A DNA stretch of 38,469 nucleotides from Ornithinimicrobium sp. F0845 (GTDB lineage: Bacteria; Actinomycetota; Actinomycetes; Actinomycetales; Dermatophilaceae), in the NCBI RefSeq assembly GCF_023015765.1, contig NZ_JALKAL010000021.1, forward strand, positions 1 to 38,469. The letters run 5' to 3'. The notes beneath the pieces are model-generated. The model searched no databases, was not told the origin of the DNA, and worked only from the letters and a program-made list of their open reading frames with translations. Position 1 is the first letter of the stretch, and every line of letters begins with the position of its first letter. Position numbers and translations under genes: made by a program. This document shows positions 8,623 through 20,487 of this stretch, piece by piece.

Positions 8623-9528
8623 TCAGTCGGTGGTGTCGGACACGGGTGGTGGAGGTGAGACGGTGGTGAGTGCCTGGTGCACGTCCCACAGGACCTGCGG
8701 GTCGGCCAGCAGGGCCGTGCCGAGCTGGACGCCGGCCGCACCGGTCGCGCGTGCCTGCCGTGCGGTGCGGATGTCGTGGACACCACCGACCGCCACGAGG
8801 GGCACGTCCGGGACCCGGCCGGCCGCGATGGCGGCCCGGATCCTGGTGACCAGCCCGAGCGTCACCGGGCCGATAGCCGGCCCGACAAGGTGCTGGCGCG
8901 GCGGACCGACGGCGGGCACGCTGCCACTGAGCACGAGTGCCCGGGCGCCACCTCCGACGGCCGCCCGGGACGTCGCGAGCGGGTCCGGGCACTCGCCGGC
9001 CAGCTTGGCGGTGAGCAGCAGGTCCCGCGGCAGCTGCTCGCGCGCCGACGCGAGGAGCTTCAGGCAGGCCTGCGGGTCAGCCGACCACGGCCCCACCCGG
9101 TCCGTCGGTCCAAGGACCCCTGCGGCCCGGGTCTCCTCCCGGTCGGTCGTCAGGTCGACCTCGACCGCCGCGACCGTCGTGAAGTCCAGAGACCGGCGCA
9201 GTTCCTGCAGGACGTCGGCCACCGCTCCGGCGGTCCCACCACGCACGGCACACACCACCGGCAGCCCTCTCGCCCGGAACCACGGCAGCAGGTCCTCCAC
9301 GACGTGCTCGACAGGCAGCGCCGGGGCCGGCGTGTGCACGAGCCCCGAGGGGCTGGCCGCGAGCCGGGCCCGTGCGCGCCCCGCACCACCCGCGTCATCG
9401 GCCCCGGGTGGTCCGATCGGCCCGATCAGGACCGCGTCAAGGGCCGCGAGGTCGCCAAAGCGCGCGAGCTCGCGGCCGCTGCCGCCGCAGCCGGCGGCCG
9501 CCGTGACCCGGGGCAACCAGGCACTCAC
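8623..9528 (-). CDS. PyrD-like protein (class 1B dihydroorotate dehydrogenase fold, substrate residues lost)
   Basis: By position and fold this is the dihydroorotate dehydrogenase catalytic subunit, but its active site is eroded. Recognisable parts are the N-terminal AAAGCGGSGRELARFGDL (family: ASGxFGxGxEY), LVGPAIGPVTLGLV (family: GPAIKPIALRMV) and the C-terminal phosphate-binding VPLVAVGGVHDIRTARQARATGAAGVQLGTALL. Where class 1B enzymes have ELNISCPN with the catalytic Cys, this protein has EVDLTTDRE; the NAIGLQNPG loop reads LVHTPAPALPVE; the NT orotate motif is VLSGS. A lysine in LTAKL may match the flavin lysine. The start is GTG at 9528, overlapping the pyrK-like stop (GTGA) with GGAGG 7 nt upstream, giving 301 residues. 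It may be a divergent enzyme or a non-catalytic paralogue. Confidence 0.75.
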   Translation of the reverse strand: MSAWLPRVTAAAGCGGSGRELARFGDLAALDAVLIGPIGPPGADDAGGAGRARARLAASPSGLVHTPAPALPVEHVVEDLLPWFRARGLPVVCAVRGGTAGAVADVLQELRRSLDFTTVAAVEVDLTTDREETRAAGVLGPTDRVGPWSADPQACLKLLASAREQLPRDLLLTAKLAGECPDPLATSRAAVGGGARALVLSGSVPAVGPPRQHLVGPAIGPVTLGLVTRIRAAIAAGRVPDVPLVAVGGVHDIRTARQARATGAAGVQLGTALLADPQVLWDVHQALTTVSPPPPVSDTTD

Positions 9529-10318
9529 TGCGCCGCCTCCCAGTCGACGAGGCCACCTCGGAGCACCGGACCCTCGGCACACGGGCGAACCGTCGAGCCG
9601 GACCCGGCGGACTCGTGCAGCGGCAGGTCGCACGCCCCGCACAGACCGTGACCGCACAGACCGTCGGCGCCGATGTCCACGCCGCTCACCTGGCTCACCG
9701 CGCCGGTCCCTGCCGCAACCTCGGCGACGGTGCGGGACAGGGAAAGCGGCCCCACGGCATACAGGACGGAGGGGTGGACCCGCTCGGTGAGGCTGGTCAG
9801 GGCTGCCTCAGCACCTGCGGGTTCGGTGAGGATCACCCCGTCGGCCGACCGCCGGGCCAGGACGAGGTCCACGTGCTGCTCCGGCTCGTCGGCGCAGGAG
9901 ACCAGATGGACCGCGCAGCCGACCGTGCGCAGCCGCTCGCACAACCACCGCCCCGCGGCCCCCGCCGCCCCCTGCGTCGCCACCACGGCCGTCACCGGTG
10001 TGGTCGGCAGCCCGAACCCTCGCCCCACCGGGCCGGTGAGGAGCAGCTCGTCCCCCGGAGCCGGCAGGGCACCTGAACCCCCCGGCGGATCCGGGACCAC
10101 GAGCTCGAGGGTGGTGCCGAAGCCGGGCTCGGTGCGTTCGCCTGCCACCCACCAGGTCCGCGGCAGGACCTGGTCGGCGCGAGCGGGAGGGGTGATGACG
10201 AACTGCCCCGGCCGCGCCGGGGTCGCCAGCGCGGGGAGCACCACCGAGAGCTGCCGGTAGGCGCCGAGCGGCCGGTTGGCCACCACCTCCCCGGCACGGC
10301 GGTGCAGCAACGGCGCGC

Positions 10319-10322
<4 letters not shown>
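9525..10322 (-). CDS. PyrK-like iron-sulfur electron-transfer subunit
   Basis: Resembles the FAD and [2Fe-2S] subunit that passes electrons from class 1B dihydroorotate dehydrogenase to NAD. The C-terminal cluster motif is intact: C-x4-C-x2-C within [16 protein letters not shown], a fourth Cys in RPCAEGPV, and the closing RGGLVDW, matching PyrK. The N-terminal ferredoxin-reductase half is poorer: the RPxS flavin motif appears as PRTWWVAGE and the GTGTAPL-type nucleotide motif as [10 protein letters not shown]. The length of 265 residues is normal. The ATG at 10322 overlaps the carB stop (ATGA), and its own stop overlaps the next gene, so carB and both subunits are translated in step. Assignment to the family is good; normal flavin chemistry is doubtful. 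Confidence 0.78.
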
Positions 10323-13706
<3,384 letters not shown>

Positions 13707-13714
<8 letters not shown>

Positions 13715-14873
13715 GCTGGCCCTCCTCCCCCTCGGCGCCGGCTCGCTGCTGCATCATCTCCACGAACCGGTCGAACAGATAGCTCGCATCGTGCGGGCCG
13801 GCCGCCGCCTCGGGGTGGTACTGCACCGAGAAGGCCCGGATGTCCTGGCACTCGATCCCCTCGACCACGTCGTCGTTGAGGGCCACGTGGGAGACCCGCA
13901 CCGCGCCGTATGCCGTGTCGACCGGTTGGGTGGTGTCCCCGCCGGGCCAGGCGATGGCGAAGCCGTGGTTGTGGCTGGTCACCTCGACCTTGCCGGTCGC
14001 CCGGTCGAGGACGGGCTGGTTCATCCCGCGGTGGCCGAAGGGCAGCTTGTAGGTGTCCAGGCCGAGGGCGCGGCCCAGCAGCTGGTTGCCGAAGCAGATG
14101 CCGAAGAACGGGATGCGGTCGTCGAGGACGCTGCGGAGCAGGTCGATCTCGCTGTCGGCGGTGGCCGGGTCCCCCGGACCGTTGGAGAAGAACACCCCGT
14201 CCGGCGCCAGCTCACGCACCCGGTCGACACCGGTGTCGGCCGGCAGCACGTGCACGCGGATCCCGCGCTCGGCCATCAGCAGCGGGGTGGTGCCCTTGAT
14301 CCCGAGGTCGAGGGCCGCGACGGTGAACCGGTGATCGCCCACCGGCTCCACGACATACTCCTCCTGCGTGCTCACCTCGGCGGCCAGCGCGGCCCCCGTC
14401 ATCTGCGGAGCGGCGTGCACGCGGGCGAGGAGCGCCTGGATCGGCTCGAGGGCGACGGGGCCGGAGAAGATCCCGGCGCGCATCGCTCCCCGGTCGCGGA
14501 TGTGCAGCGTGAGGGCCCGGGTGTCCACCCCGGAGATGCCCACGACACCGTGGTCGGCCAGGGAGGTCTGCAGGTCGCCCTGGGAACGCCAGTTGGAGGG
14601 GCGGATCGCGGGGTCGCGGACGACGAAGCCGGCCACCCAGATGCGCTGGCTCTCCATGTCGTGGGCGTTCACGCCGGTGTTGCCGATGTGCGGCGCGGTC
14701 ATCACGACGACCTGACGGTGGTAGCTGGGATCGGTCAGCGTCTCCTGGTAGCCGGTCATGCCGGTGCAGAAGACGGCCTCGCCGACGGTCTCGCCGACGG
14801 CACCGTAGGACTCGCCCTCGAAGACCCGGCCGTCCTCCAGGACGAGGACTGCTGGTGACGTGGTCGCGCTCAT
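13707..14873 (-). CDS. carA: Carbamoyl-phosphate synthase small subunit (glutaminase)
   Basis: Hydrolyses glutamine and channels ammonia to CarB. The N-terminal CPSase small domain has [32 protein letters not shown] and [12 protein letters not shown]. The class I glutaminase domain contains FSNGPGDP, the nucleophile Cys in [21 protein letters not shown], and the His/Glu of [13 protein letters not shown]. The ATG at 14873 overlaps the pyrC stop (ATGA), giving 388 residues. An open frame extends further upstream but that part lies over pyrC in another frame and is not coding. Confidence 0.97.
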
Positions 14874-16207
14874 GAGGATGCCCCCCACACGAGGCCCTCG
14901 CGTGCCGTGACTCGCCCGCGGAGCATGGTCAGGTGCACGCCACAGGTCAGCTCGCGCCCGTGCCACGGGTTGTTGCGCGACAGCGACTTGCTGTCCGCGG
15001 CGTCGACGACCACCTTGCGGTCGGGGTCGATGAGGGTGAGGTTGGCGGGTGCTCCCACGGTGAGTCCTTGTCCCTGGTCGGTGAGCCGGGCGATGCGCGC
15101 CGGGTCGGTCGACATGGTGCGGGCCACGTCGGCCCAGGTCATGCGTCCCGAGGCGACCATCACGGTGCTGACCACCGAGAGCGCGGTCTCCAGACCGAGC
15201 ATGCCGAAGGCGGCGTCGGTGAAGGCGTGCTCCTTGTCCTGGCGCACGTGCGGGGCGTGGTCGGTGGCCACGATGTCGATGGTGCCGTCGGCCAGCGCCT
15301 CGCGCAGCGCCTCCACGTCCTCCTGCGGCCGCAGCGGCGGGTTGACCTTGTAGACCGGGTCGTAGGTCGTGAGCAGGTCGGTCGTGAGGAGCAGGTGGTG
15401 GGGAGTCACCTCGGCCGTCACCGCGCTGCCCTGGGCCTTGGCCCACCGGAGCACCTCGACGCTGCCGGCCGTCGAGACGTGGGCGACGTGCACGCGGGAG
15501 CCGGTGTGCCGGGCCAGCATGACGTCGCGCGCCACGATCGACTCCTCGGCCACGCCGGGCCAGCCCGGCAGACCGAGGCGGCCGGACAGCTCGCCCTCGT
15601 GGCAGCACGCGGTGGCCCCGGCCAGGTCCGGGTCCTGGGAGTGCTGGGAGATCACGCCGTCGAAGGACCGGATGTACTCCAGCGCCCGCCGCATCAGGCG
15701 CGCGTCGTGGACGCACCTGCCGTCGTCGGAGAAGACCCTGACCCTGGCGCGGGAGCGGGCCATCAGGCCGAGCTCGGCCAGCTCCTCGCCGGCCAGTCCC
15801 TTGGAGACCGCGCCCACCGGGTGCACGTCGACGTAGCCGGCCCGCTGCCCCAGGTCGAGGATCCGCTCCGCGGACTCCGCGGTGTCGGTGACCGGTGTCG
15901 TGTTGGCCATGGCCAGCACCGCCGTGAAGCCGCCGGCGGCTGCGGCCTGGGAGCCCGTCTCGATGGTCTCGGCGTCCTCCCGGCCCGGCTCGCGCAGGTG
16001 GGTGTGCAGGTCGACGAGGCCGGGCAGGGCGACCAGGCCCTCGCCGTGGTAGCGCTGGGAGCCCTGCGGCGCCTGGTCCGCCGCGTCGGCACCGACCGCC
16101 GCGATGCGACCGTCGACGACCAGCAGGTCACCCGTGCCGGCGCCGGCCAGGTCGAGACCGGTGATCAGCAGCGGGGTGGTGTTGGTGGGACGGGTCTCGA
16201 CACTCAT
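14870..16207 (-). CDS. pyrC: Dihydroorotase
   Basis: Cyclises carbamoyl aspartate to dihydroorotate; third step of the pyrimidine pathway. Class I signatures are the HTH zinc motif in [13 protein letters not shown] (His68, His70), [37 protein letters not shown] and the catalytic Asp in IVATDHAPH. The ATG at 16207 has GGGAG 5 nt upstream and gives 445 residues. A second in-frame ATG at 16282 overlaps the pyrB stop codon (ATGA) and also has AAGGGAG at 6 nt; it would add 25 residues ([11 protein letters not shown]...). Both starts are credible; operon habit favours the longer, family length the shorter. Confidence 0.95.
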   Translation of the reverse strand: MSVETRPTNTTPLLITGLDLAGAGTGDLLVVDGRIAAVGADAADQAPQGSQRYHGEGLVALPGLVDLHTHLREPGREDAETIETGSQAAAAGGFTAVLAMANTTPVTDTAESAERILDLGQRAGYVDVHPVGAVSKGLAGEELAELGLMARSRARVRVFSDDGRCVHDARLMRRALEYIRSFDGVISQHSQDPDLAGATACCHEGELSGRLGLPGWPGVAEESIVARDVMLARHTGSRVHVAHVSTAGSVEVLRWAKAQGSAVTAEVTPHHLLLTTDLLTTYDPVYKVNPPLRPQEDVEALREALADGTIDIVATDHAPHVRQDKEHAFTDAAFGMLGLETALSVVSTVMVASGRMTWADVARTMSTDPARIARLTDQGQGLTVGAPANLTLIDPDRKVVVDAADSKSLSRNNPWHGRELTCGVHLTMLRGRVTAREGLVWGASS

Positions 16208-16278
16208 GCGTGCTCCCTGCATGAGTTCCGCGGACCGCTGCGGGCCTCGCACGCTCGTGTCCTCGCTGGTCCTGTCAC

Positions 16279-17223
16279 TCATGCGGCGCTCCCTTCGCCG
16301 GACTGCTCTCCGGACAACAGGTGGTAGAGGATCGACATCCGGACGGCGACACCGGCCGAGACCTGGTCCAGGACCAGGGACTGGGCCGCGTCCGCCGCGT
16401 CCCCGGAGATCTCCAGGCCGCGGTTCATCGGACCGGGGTGACAGATCACCGCGTGGTCCGGGAGGAGACGCAGGCGATCCTTGGTGAGGCCGTACGTGAC
16501 GGCATACTCCCGGGCGGTGGGGAAGAACCCGCCGGACATGCGCTCGCGCTGGACCCGCAGCATCATCACCGCGTCCACGGTGGGCAGCACGGCGTCCAGG
16601 TCGTGGGACAGCTCGATGCCGTCGGCCTTCGCCCAGTCGGCGATGCCGGCGGGCATGAGCGTGGCCGGCGCGACCAGGGTCACCCTCGCGCCGAGCGTGG
16701 TGAGACACAGCACGTTGGAGCGGAACACGCGGGAGTGGGTCAGGTCCCCGACGAGGGCGACGTGCCGGCCCTCCAGGTCACCGAGGCGCTGGCGCATCGT
16801 GTAGGCGTCGAGCAGCGCCTGGCTCGGGTGCTCGTGCATGCCGTCGCCCGCGTTCACGATGGAGCACCTGGTCCACTGTGCGATCTGGGCGGGGGCGCCC
16901 GAGGCCATGTGCCGGACGATCATCATGTCCACGCCCATGGCGTCGATGGTCTTGACGGTGTCGCGCAGGGACTCGCCCTTGGAGACCGAGGTCCCCTTGC
17001 CGGTGAGGTTGATGGTGTCGGCGGACAGCCACTTGCCCGCGATCTCGAAGGAGCTGCGGGTCCGGGTGGAGTCCTCGAAGAAGAAGTTGATGATCGTGCG
17101 ACCGCGCAGCGTCGGGAGCTTCTTGACGTCGCGGTGCTGCACCTCGTGCATGCTGACGGCCGTGTCGAGGATCTCCAGGATCTCCTCGCGGGCCAGGTCG
17201 GCCATGGAGAGCAGGTGCTTCAC
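16279..17223 (-). CDS. pyrB: Aspartate carbamoyltransferase catalytic subunit
   Basis: Joins carbamoyl phosphate and aspartate, the committed pyrimidine step. The carbamoyl-phosphate loop is [13 protein letters not shown], with KGESLRDT (the mobile Lys loop), [12 protein letters not shown], and [10 protein letters not shown] with [10 protein letters not shown] near the C-terminus. At 314 residues it is typical of enzymes that work without a separate regulatory chain; no pyrI is present. The GTG at 17223 overlaps the pyrR stop (GTGA) with a GAGGGGG ahead of it. Confidence 0.97.
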   Translation of the reverse strand: MKHLLSMADLAREEILEILDTAVSMHEVQHRDVKKLPTLRGRTIINFFFEDSTRTRSSFEIAGKWLSADTINLTGKGTSVSKGESLRDTVKTIDAMGVDMMIVRHMASGAPAQIAQWTRCSIVNAGDGMHEHPSQALLDAYTMRQRLGDLEGRHVALVGDLTHSRVFRSNVLCLTTLGARVTLVAPATLMPAGIADWAKADGIELSHDLDAVLPTVDAVMMLRVQRERMSGGFFPTAREYAVTYGLTKDRLRLLPDHAVICHPGPMNRGLEISGDAADAAQSLVLDQVSAGVAVRMSILYHLLSGEQSGEGSAA

Positions 17224-17828
17224 CGCCGTGCCCCCTCGAGCGTGCCGGACTCTGGTGCGGAGATGACGACCTCGTCGACCCCGTCGGACTCCTGCAGCCG
17301 CACCGAGACCCGCTCGGACTGGGCGGTCGGCAGGTTCTTGCCGACATAGTCCGCGCGGATCGGCAGCTCGCGGTGGCCCCGGTCGACCAGCACTGCGAGG
17401 CGCACGGCCTGCGGGCGGCCGAGGTCGGCCAGGCTGTCGAGCGCGGCGCGGACCGTGCGGCCGGAGTAGAGGACGTCGTCGACCAGGACCACGACCCTGG
17501 CGTCGACCCCTCCGTCGGGCACCTCACTGCGCTCCATGGCGCGGACCGGCTGGCTGCGCAGGTCGTCGCGGTACATCGTGATGTCCAGGGTGCCCACCGG
17601 GATCTCGACGCCCTCGACGTCGTGCAGGGCGCGTGCCAGGCGCTGGGCGAGTGGCACGCCGCGGGTGGCGATGCCCATCAGGACGAGCCCCTCCGTGCCC
17701 TTGTTTCCCTCGAGGATCTCGTGGGCGATGCGGCGCAGCGCACGGGAGATCTCGGCCTGGGCCAACACCACCCGTCCACCGGTCTGGTCGGTAGCCCCCG
17801 CAGGGACCCGGTCTTGGGCAGGGCTCAT
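17220..17828 (-). CDS. pyrR: Pyrimidine operon RNA-binding regulator / uracil phosphoribosyltransferase
   Basis: RNA-binding regulator of pyr genes with a phosphoribosyltransferase fold. The PRPP loop [20 protein letters not shown] is clear, with [15 protein letters not shown] and [12 protein letters not shown] before it and [18 protein letters not shown] after. The ATG at 17828 is favoured over an in-frame GTG at 17837 because AAGGAG ends 8 nt before it and would overlap the GTG; the product is 202 residues. First gene of the pyr string. A PyrR-binding-loop-like sequence lies just upstream, suggesting that it represses its own translation and that of the coupled pyrB. Confidence 0.95.
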   Translation of the reverse strand: MSPAQDRVPAGATDQTGGRVVLAQAEISRALRRIAHEILEGNKGTEGLVLMGIATRGVPLAQRLARALHDVEGVEIPVGTLDITMYRDDLRSQPVRAMERSEVPDGGVDARVVVLVDDVLYSGRTVRAALDSLADLGRPQAVRLAVLVDRGHRELPIRADYVGKNLPTAQSERVSVRLQESDGVDEVVISAPESGTLEGARR

Positions 17829-17846
17829 CTGGCCCACTCCTTCCCC

Positions 17847-17858
17847 GCCTCACAGGAC
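17847..17858 (-). promoter_or_regulatory. Probable PyrR-binding RNA loop in the pyr leader
   Basis: Read on the minus strand this is GTCCTGTGAGGC, matching the conserved PyrR anti-antiterminator loop core (RUCCNGNGAGGY). The flanks (CCACCG before, CGGGG after) can form a short stem. It ends about 5 nt before the AAGGAG of pyrR. PyrR-dependent translational repression with this layout is known in mycobacteria. No terminator/antiterminator pair is visible, so occlusion of the ribosome binding site is the likely mode. Confidence 0.65.
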
Positions 17859-17900
17859 GGTGGTTAAAGGACGTCGTCGTATCTGGGTGGTGTGGCGCCT

Positions 17901-17906
17901 ACTGTA
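17901..17906 (-). promoter_or_regulatory. Candidate -10 box of the pyr operon
   Basis: TACAGT on the minus strand, about 73 nt before the pyrR start and upstream of the PyrR-binding loop, is the best TANNNT in the 146-bp gap. No good -35 hexamer is visible at the right distance, so the call is weak. Confidence 0.3.
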
Positions 17907-17974
17907 CGCGCCCGCACGCCCGAGCGAGCGCACCGGGTCGGCCGGGTCTGCAGCCCCGACCGTTCCGGGTCCGG

Positions 17975-18700
17975 TCACATGCGCTCGGCGTAGACGCGCA
18001 TGGCGTCCCGCACGAACTCCGCGTAGCCGGGGTAGTTGGCCCCGAACCGCGGGTCCGCGACATACATCTCACCGAGCCCGGTCAGGTACTCCGGCGTGAC
18101 CGTGGTCGGCCCGGACAGCCACGCCACGTGGCGTGCCGTCACCTCCTGGGCCTCCGGCGAGTCGGGCGCCGCGCCGGACGTGGCAACCTCGCCGTAGGCC
18201 GCGGCGATGTCCTTCTGCTCCTGCTGGAAGTACTTCTTCTCCTCATCGGAGAGGGAGCGCCACCAGCGGTCGCTATCGGCGTAGGCCTGCTTGCCCCACC
18301 GCTGCTCGACCTCCTCGCGGTGCTGCGTGTGGTCGAACTCCTCGAACACCTCGTCTGCCATGAGTTGTTCACCTCCTTCCATCTTCTCGATCGTGCGCTC
18401 CAGCGAAGCGATCCTTCGCGAGAGCTCGCGACGGTGCGTCCGCATCTGGGCGACGTGCTCCCGAAGCGCATCCACTGTGTCGACGTTCCGGCTCAGGACG
18501 TCCTCGATCGCCCCGAGCCCGACGTCGTAGTCGCGCAGGATCCGGATGCGCAGGAGCGTGCCGAGGGCGGACTCGTCGTAGAACCGCATCCCGTTGCTGC
18601 CCGTGCGACTCGGCGTGATGAGTCCGCGCTCGCCGTAGTAGCGGAGCGTCCGACTCGTCGTGCCTGCCGCCCTGGACAGTTCCTGGATGGACCACTCCAT
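17975..18700 (-). CDS. MerR-family transcription regulator with TipAS-type ligand domain
   Basis: Transcription activator of the MerR class with a TipA-like effector domain. The N-terminal winged helix reads WSIQELSRAAGTTSRTLRYYGERGLI (residues 2-27) followed by the FYDESALGTLLRIRILRDYD wing and recognition helices. A dimerisation coiled coil runs about residues 75-110 (LREHVAQMRTHRRELSRRI). The rest, from about 115, resembles the TipAS domain that binds thiopeptide-like antibiotics (EVEQRWGKQAYADSDRWWRSL, then GLGEMYVADPRFGANY). The ATG at 18700 has AGGAGG 8 nt upstream and gives 241 residues; the longer open frame upstream is not coding. It has its own promoter with a MerR-type palindrome, so autoregulation is likely. 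No obvious drug-export target lies next to it. Confidence 0.9.
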   Translation of the reverse strand: MEWSIQELSRAAGTTSRTLRYYGERGLITPSRTGSNGMRFYDESALGTLLRIRILRDYDVGLGAIEDVLSRNVDTVDALREHVAQMRTHRRELSRRIASLERTIEKMEGGEQLMADEVFEEFDHTQHREEVEQRWGKQAYADSDRWWRSLSDEEKKYFQQEQKDIAAAYGEVATSGAAPDSPEAQEVTARHVAWLSGPTTVTPEYLTGLGEMYVADPRFGANYPGYAEFVRDAMRVYAERM

Positions 18701-18767
18701 GCCGCACACCTCCTGTTCTCCGTCGTCGCGACCTCCTGCATCGCCGCCGCTGAGGGCGACAGACACC

Positions 18768-18799
18768 AGTGTGCACGTTGACCCATGCGTCAATGTCAA
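18768..18799 (-). promoter_or_regulatory. MerR-type promoter/operator of the TipA-like gene
   Basis: On the minus strand a perfect -35 TTGACA (18794-18799) is followed directly by the palindrome TTGACGCATGGGTCAA (18778-18793, 14 of 16 bases symmetrical). A weak -10 CACACT (18768-18773) gives a 20-bp spacer. An overlong spacer filled by a dyad is the hallmark of MerR-activated promoters. The leader to the ATG is about 60 nt. Confidence 0.6.
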
Positions 18800-18904
18800 A
18801 TGTGCCCCACGGCCGTTGGCCTCAAGGGTTGCTGGATGCAGGCAAGAGATCCGGAAGGACCATGCGCAGGTTCTTGTCGGACGAGTATGGCGGGCGGTCC
18901 AGGA

Positions 18905-18927
18905 GCCTGCGCCCGCTCGGGTCAGGC
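18905..18927 (-). terminator. Stem-loop at the nusB stop codon
   Basis: On the minus strand GCCTG-A-CCCG-AG-CGGG-CG-CAGGC folds into a 9-bp interrupted stem whose 5' arm includes the nusB stop codon. It separates nusB from the promoter of the downstream MerR gene. No T-run follows, which is common for actinobacterial terminators. Confidence 0.45.
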
Positions 18928-19335
18928 CAGGGTCCCCTTCACGTCGGAGACCCGCGCGAGCAGGCCGTTGACGAACTTCGGGGACTCGTCGGTCGACATC
19001 CCCTGGACCAGCTCGACGGCTTCGGAGATCGCGACCGGATCGGGGACCTCGTCGTTCCAGACGATCTCCCAGGTGCCCAGGCGCAGTGCGGCGCGGTCGA
19101 CCGAGGGCATCCGGTCCAGCGCCCACCCCTGGCTGTAGGTCTCCAGGACCTCGTTGATCTCACCCCAGTGGGCCAGGACACCCTCGACGAGGGTCACGGT
19201 GTACTGCGGGAGCGGGTGCTGCGTGGTGGGCGCGGCGACCCGGTCGGCCAGGAGCTGGCCGATGTTCAGGTCGCGGGCCTCGGCCTCGAAGAGGATCTCC
19301 AGCGCCCGTTTCCGGGCCTTGCTGCGTGCGGCCAC
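18922..19335 (-). CDS. nusB: Transcription antitermination factor NusB
   Basis: Binds boxA RNA with NusE (ribosomal protein S10) in rRNA antitermination. The 137-residue all-helical protein has the RNA-binding Arg-rich start (MAARSKARKRALEILFEAEAR) and the family core LDRMPSVDRAALRLGTWEI, followed by VAISEAVELVQGMSTDESPKFVNGLLARV. The GTG at 19335 begins 7 nt after the efp stop; the ribosome binding site is weak, which fits coupling with efp. The efp-nusB pairing is typical for actinobacteria. Confidence 0.96.
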   Translation of the reverse strand: MAARSKARKRALEILFEAEARDLNIGQLLADRVAAPTTQHPLPQYTVTLVEGVLAHWGEINEVLETYSQGWALDRMPSVDRAALRLGTWEIVWNDEVPDPVAISEAVELVQGMSTDESPKFVNGLLARVSDVKGTLA

Positions 19336-19342
19336 GAACGGA

Positions 19343-19906
19343 TCAGTCGTTCACACGGCCAAGGTAGGACCCGTCGCGGGTGTCCACCTTGACCTTCGTG
19401 CCCGCCTCCAGGAACAGCGGCACCTGGATCTCGGCACCGGTCTGGAGGGTGGCCGGCTTGGTGCCGCCGGTGGAGCGGTCGCCCTGCAGGCCCGGCTCGG
19501 TGTGGGTGATCTCCAGGACCACGCTCGGGGGCAGCTCGATGTAGAGGACGGTGCCCTCGTGCTGGGCGATCATCGCCTGACCGTTCTCCAGCAGGTAGTC
19601 CGCTGCCGAGCCCATGACCTCCGCGGACACCGGGACCTGCTCGTAGGTCTTGCTGTCCATGAAGATGAAGTCGGTGCCGTCGTTGTAGAGGTACTCCATG
19701 TCGCTGCGGTCGACGGTGGCGGTGTCCACCTTGGTACCGGCGTTGAAGGTCTTGTCGATGATCTTGCCCGAGGTCACGTTCTTGAGCTTGGTCCGGACGA
19801 ACGCCGGGCCCTTGCCGGGCTTGACGTGCTGGAACTCCAGCACCTGCCAGAGCCCGTTGTCCATGTTCAGGACGAGGCCGTTCTTCAGGTCGTTCGTGGT
19901 TGCCAC
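19343..19906 (-). CDS. efp: Translation elongation factor P
   Basis: Relieves ribosome stalling at polyproline. The start is GTG at 19906, giving [13 protein letters not shown] and 187 residues, exactly family length; an in-frame extension to 19948 has no support. The tip loop that reaches the peptidyl-transferase centre is [15 protein letters not shown] (Lys32 at the tip). The three beta-barrel domains are visible through to [16 protein letters not shown]. No modification enzyme such as EpmA or EarP lies nearby, in keeping with actinobacterial EF-Ps that work unmodified. The gap upstream to aroQ is 113 bp. Confidence 0.97.
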   Translation of the reverse strand: MATTNDLKNGLVLNMDNGLWQVLEFQHVKPGKGPAFVRTKLKNVTSGKIIDKTFNAGTKVDTATVDRSDMEYLYNDGTDFIFMDSKTYEQVPVSAEVMGSAADYLLENGQAMIAQHEGTVLYIELPPSVVLEITHTEPGLQGDRSTGGTKPATLQTGAEIQVPLFLEAGTKVKVDTRDGSYLGRVND

Positions 19907-20019
19907 AGGTGTCTCTTTCGTATGTCGAGTGGGCCGGCCCCGGCGCACACGGCACAGCAGGAGGGCTCGGGATCGTCGGCCAGTTTAACGGCTCGTCCAC
20001 GGCGAACGGTAATGACGAC

Positions 20020-20466
20020 TCAGGAGTCGGGGGCGGCGAGCGCCCGCAGCGCCAGCAGGTAGGAGTCCGCCCCGAACCCGGCGATGGTACCGGTGGCCGA
20101 CCGTGCCACCACCGAGGCGTGCCGGAAGGTCTCCCGGGCGGCCGGGTTGGACAGGTGCACCTCCACCAGGCGGGAGCCCATCCCGACCAGGTGCGCGCAG
20201 GCGTCGCCCACGGCATACGAGTAGTGCGTGAAGGCCGCCGGGTTCAGGACCACGTCCCACCCCTCACGTGCCGCCTCGTGCAGCCACCCGATGAGCTCGG
20301 CCTCGTCGTCGGTCTGCCGGCACTGCGCGCTCAGACCCAGCGACTCGGCATACTCCCGCACCCGGTCCTCGACCTGCGCGAGGGTGAGGGTGCCGTAGAT
20401 CTCCGGCTCCCGGCTGCCCAGGGCTGCCAGGTTCGGACCGCTGAGGACGAGGACACGTCGGGACAT
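20020..20466 (-). CDS. aroQ: 3-dehydroquinate dehydratase, type II
   Basis: Third shikimate-pathway step: dehydrates 3-dehydroquinate. The 148-residue flavodoxin-like protein has VLVLSGPNLAALGSREPE with the catalytic Tyr24 in IYGT, the Arg-bearing mobile loop, LNPAAFTHYSYAV and EVHLSNPAARETFRHAS, ending GFGADSYLLALRAL. The ATG at 20466 is the family start; open frame upstream is a shadow of the divergent gene. No ribosome binding site is seen, but a TACGAT -10 box lies exactly 6 nt upstream, suggesting a leaderless mRNA. It stands apart from the aroE-C-K-B string, which reads on the same strand about 3 kb away. Confidence 0.95.
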   Translation of the reverse strand: MSRRVLVLSGPNLAALGSREPEIYGTLTLAQVEDRVREYAESLGLSAQCRQTDDEAELIGWLHEAAREGWDVVLNPAAFTHYSYAVGDACAHLVGMGSRLVEVHLSNPAARETFRHASVVARSATGTIAGFGADSYLLALRALAAPDS

Positions 20467-20472
20467 TGAGCC

Positions 20473-20478
20473 ATCGTA
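20473..20478 (-). promoter_or_regulatory. Candidate -10 box for leaderless aroQ mRNA
   Basis: TACGAT on the minus strand with a 6-nt gap to the aroQ ATG puts the transcription start at or beside the A of ATG. No ribosome binding site precedes the ATG. The opposing gene starts only 21 nt away, so promoters of the two must overlap. Confidence 0.45.
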
Positions 20479-20487
20479 TGGGGCAGA

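Noticed and set aside
17829-17974. Classical PyrR attenuator with terminator and antiterminator hairpins
   Set aside because: No GC stem followed by T-run is present; only the binding loop beside the ribosome binding site is seen.
17975-19126. Extended N-terminus for the MerR regulator running back over nusB
   Set aside because: The added part is low in hydrophobic residues, overlaps nusB in another frame and precedes the promoter; the ATG at 18700 has a clear ribosome binding site.
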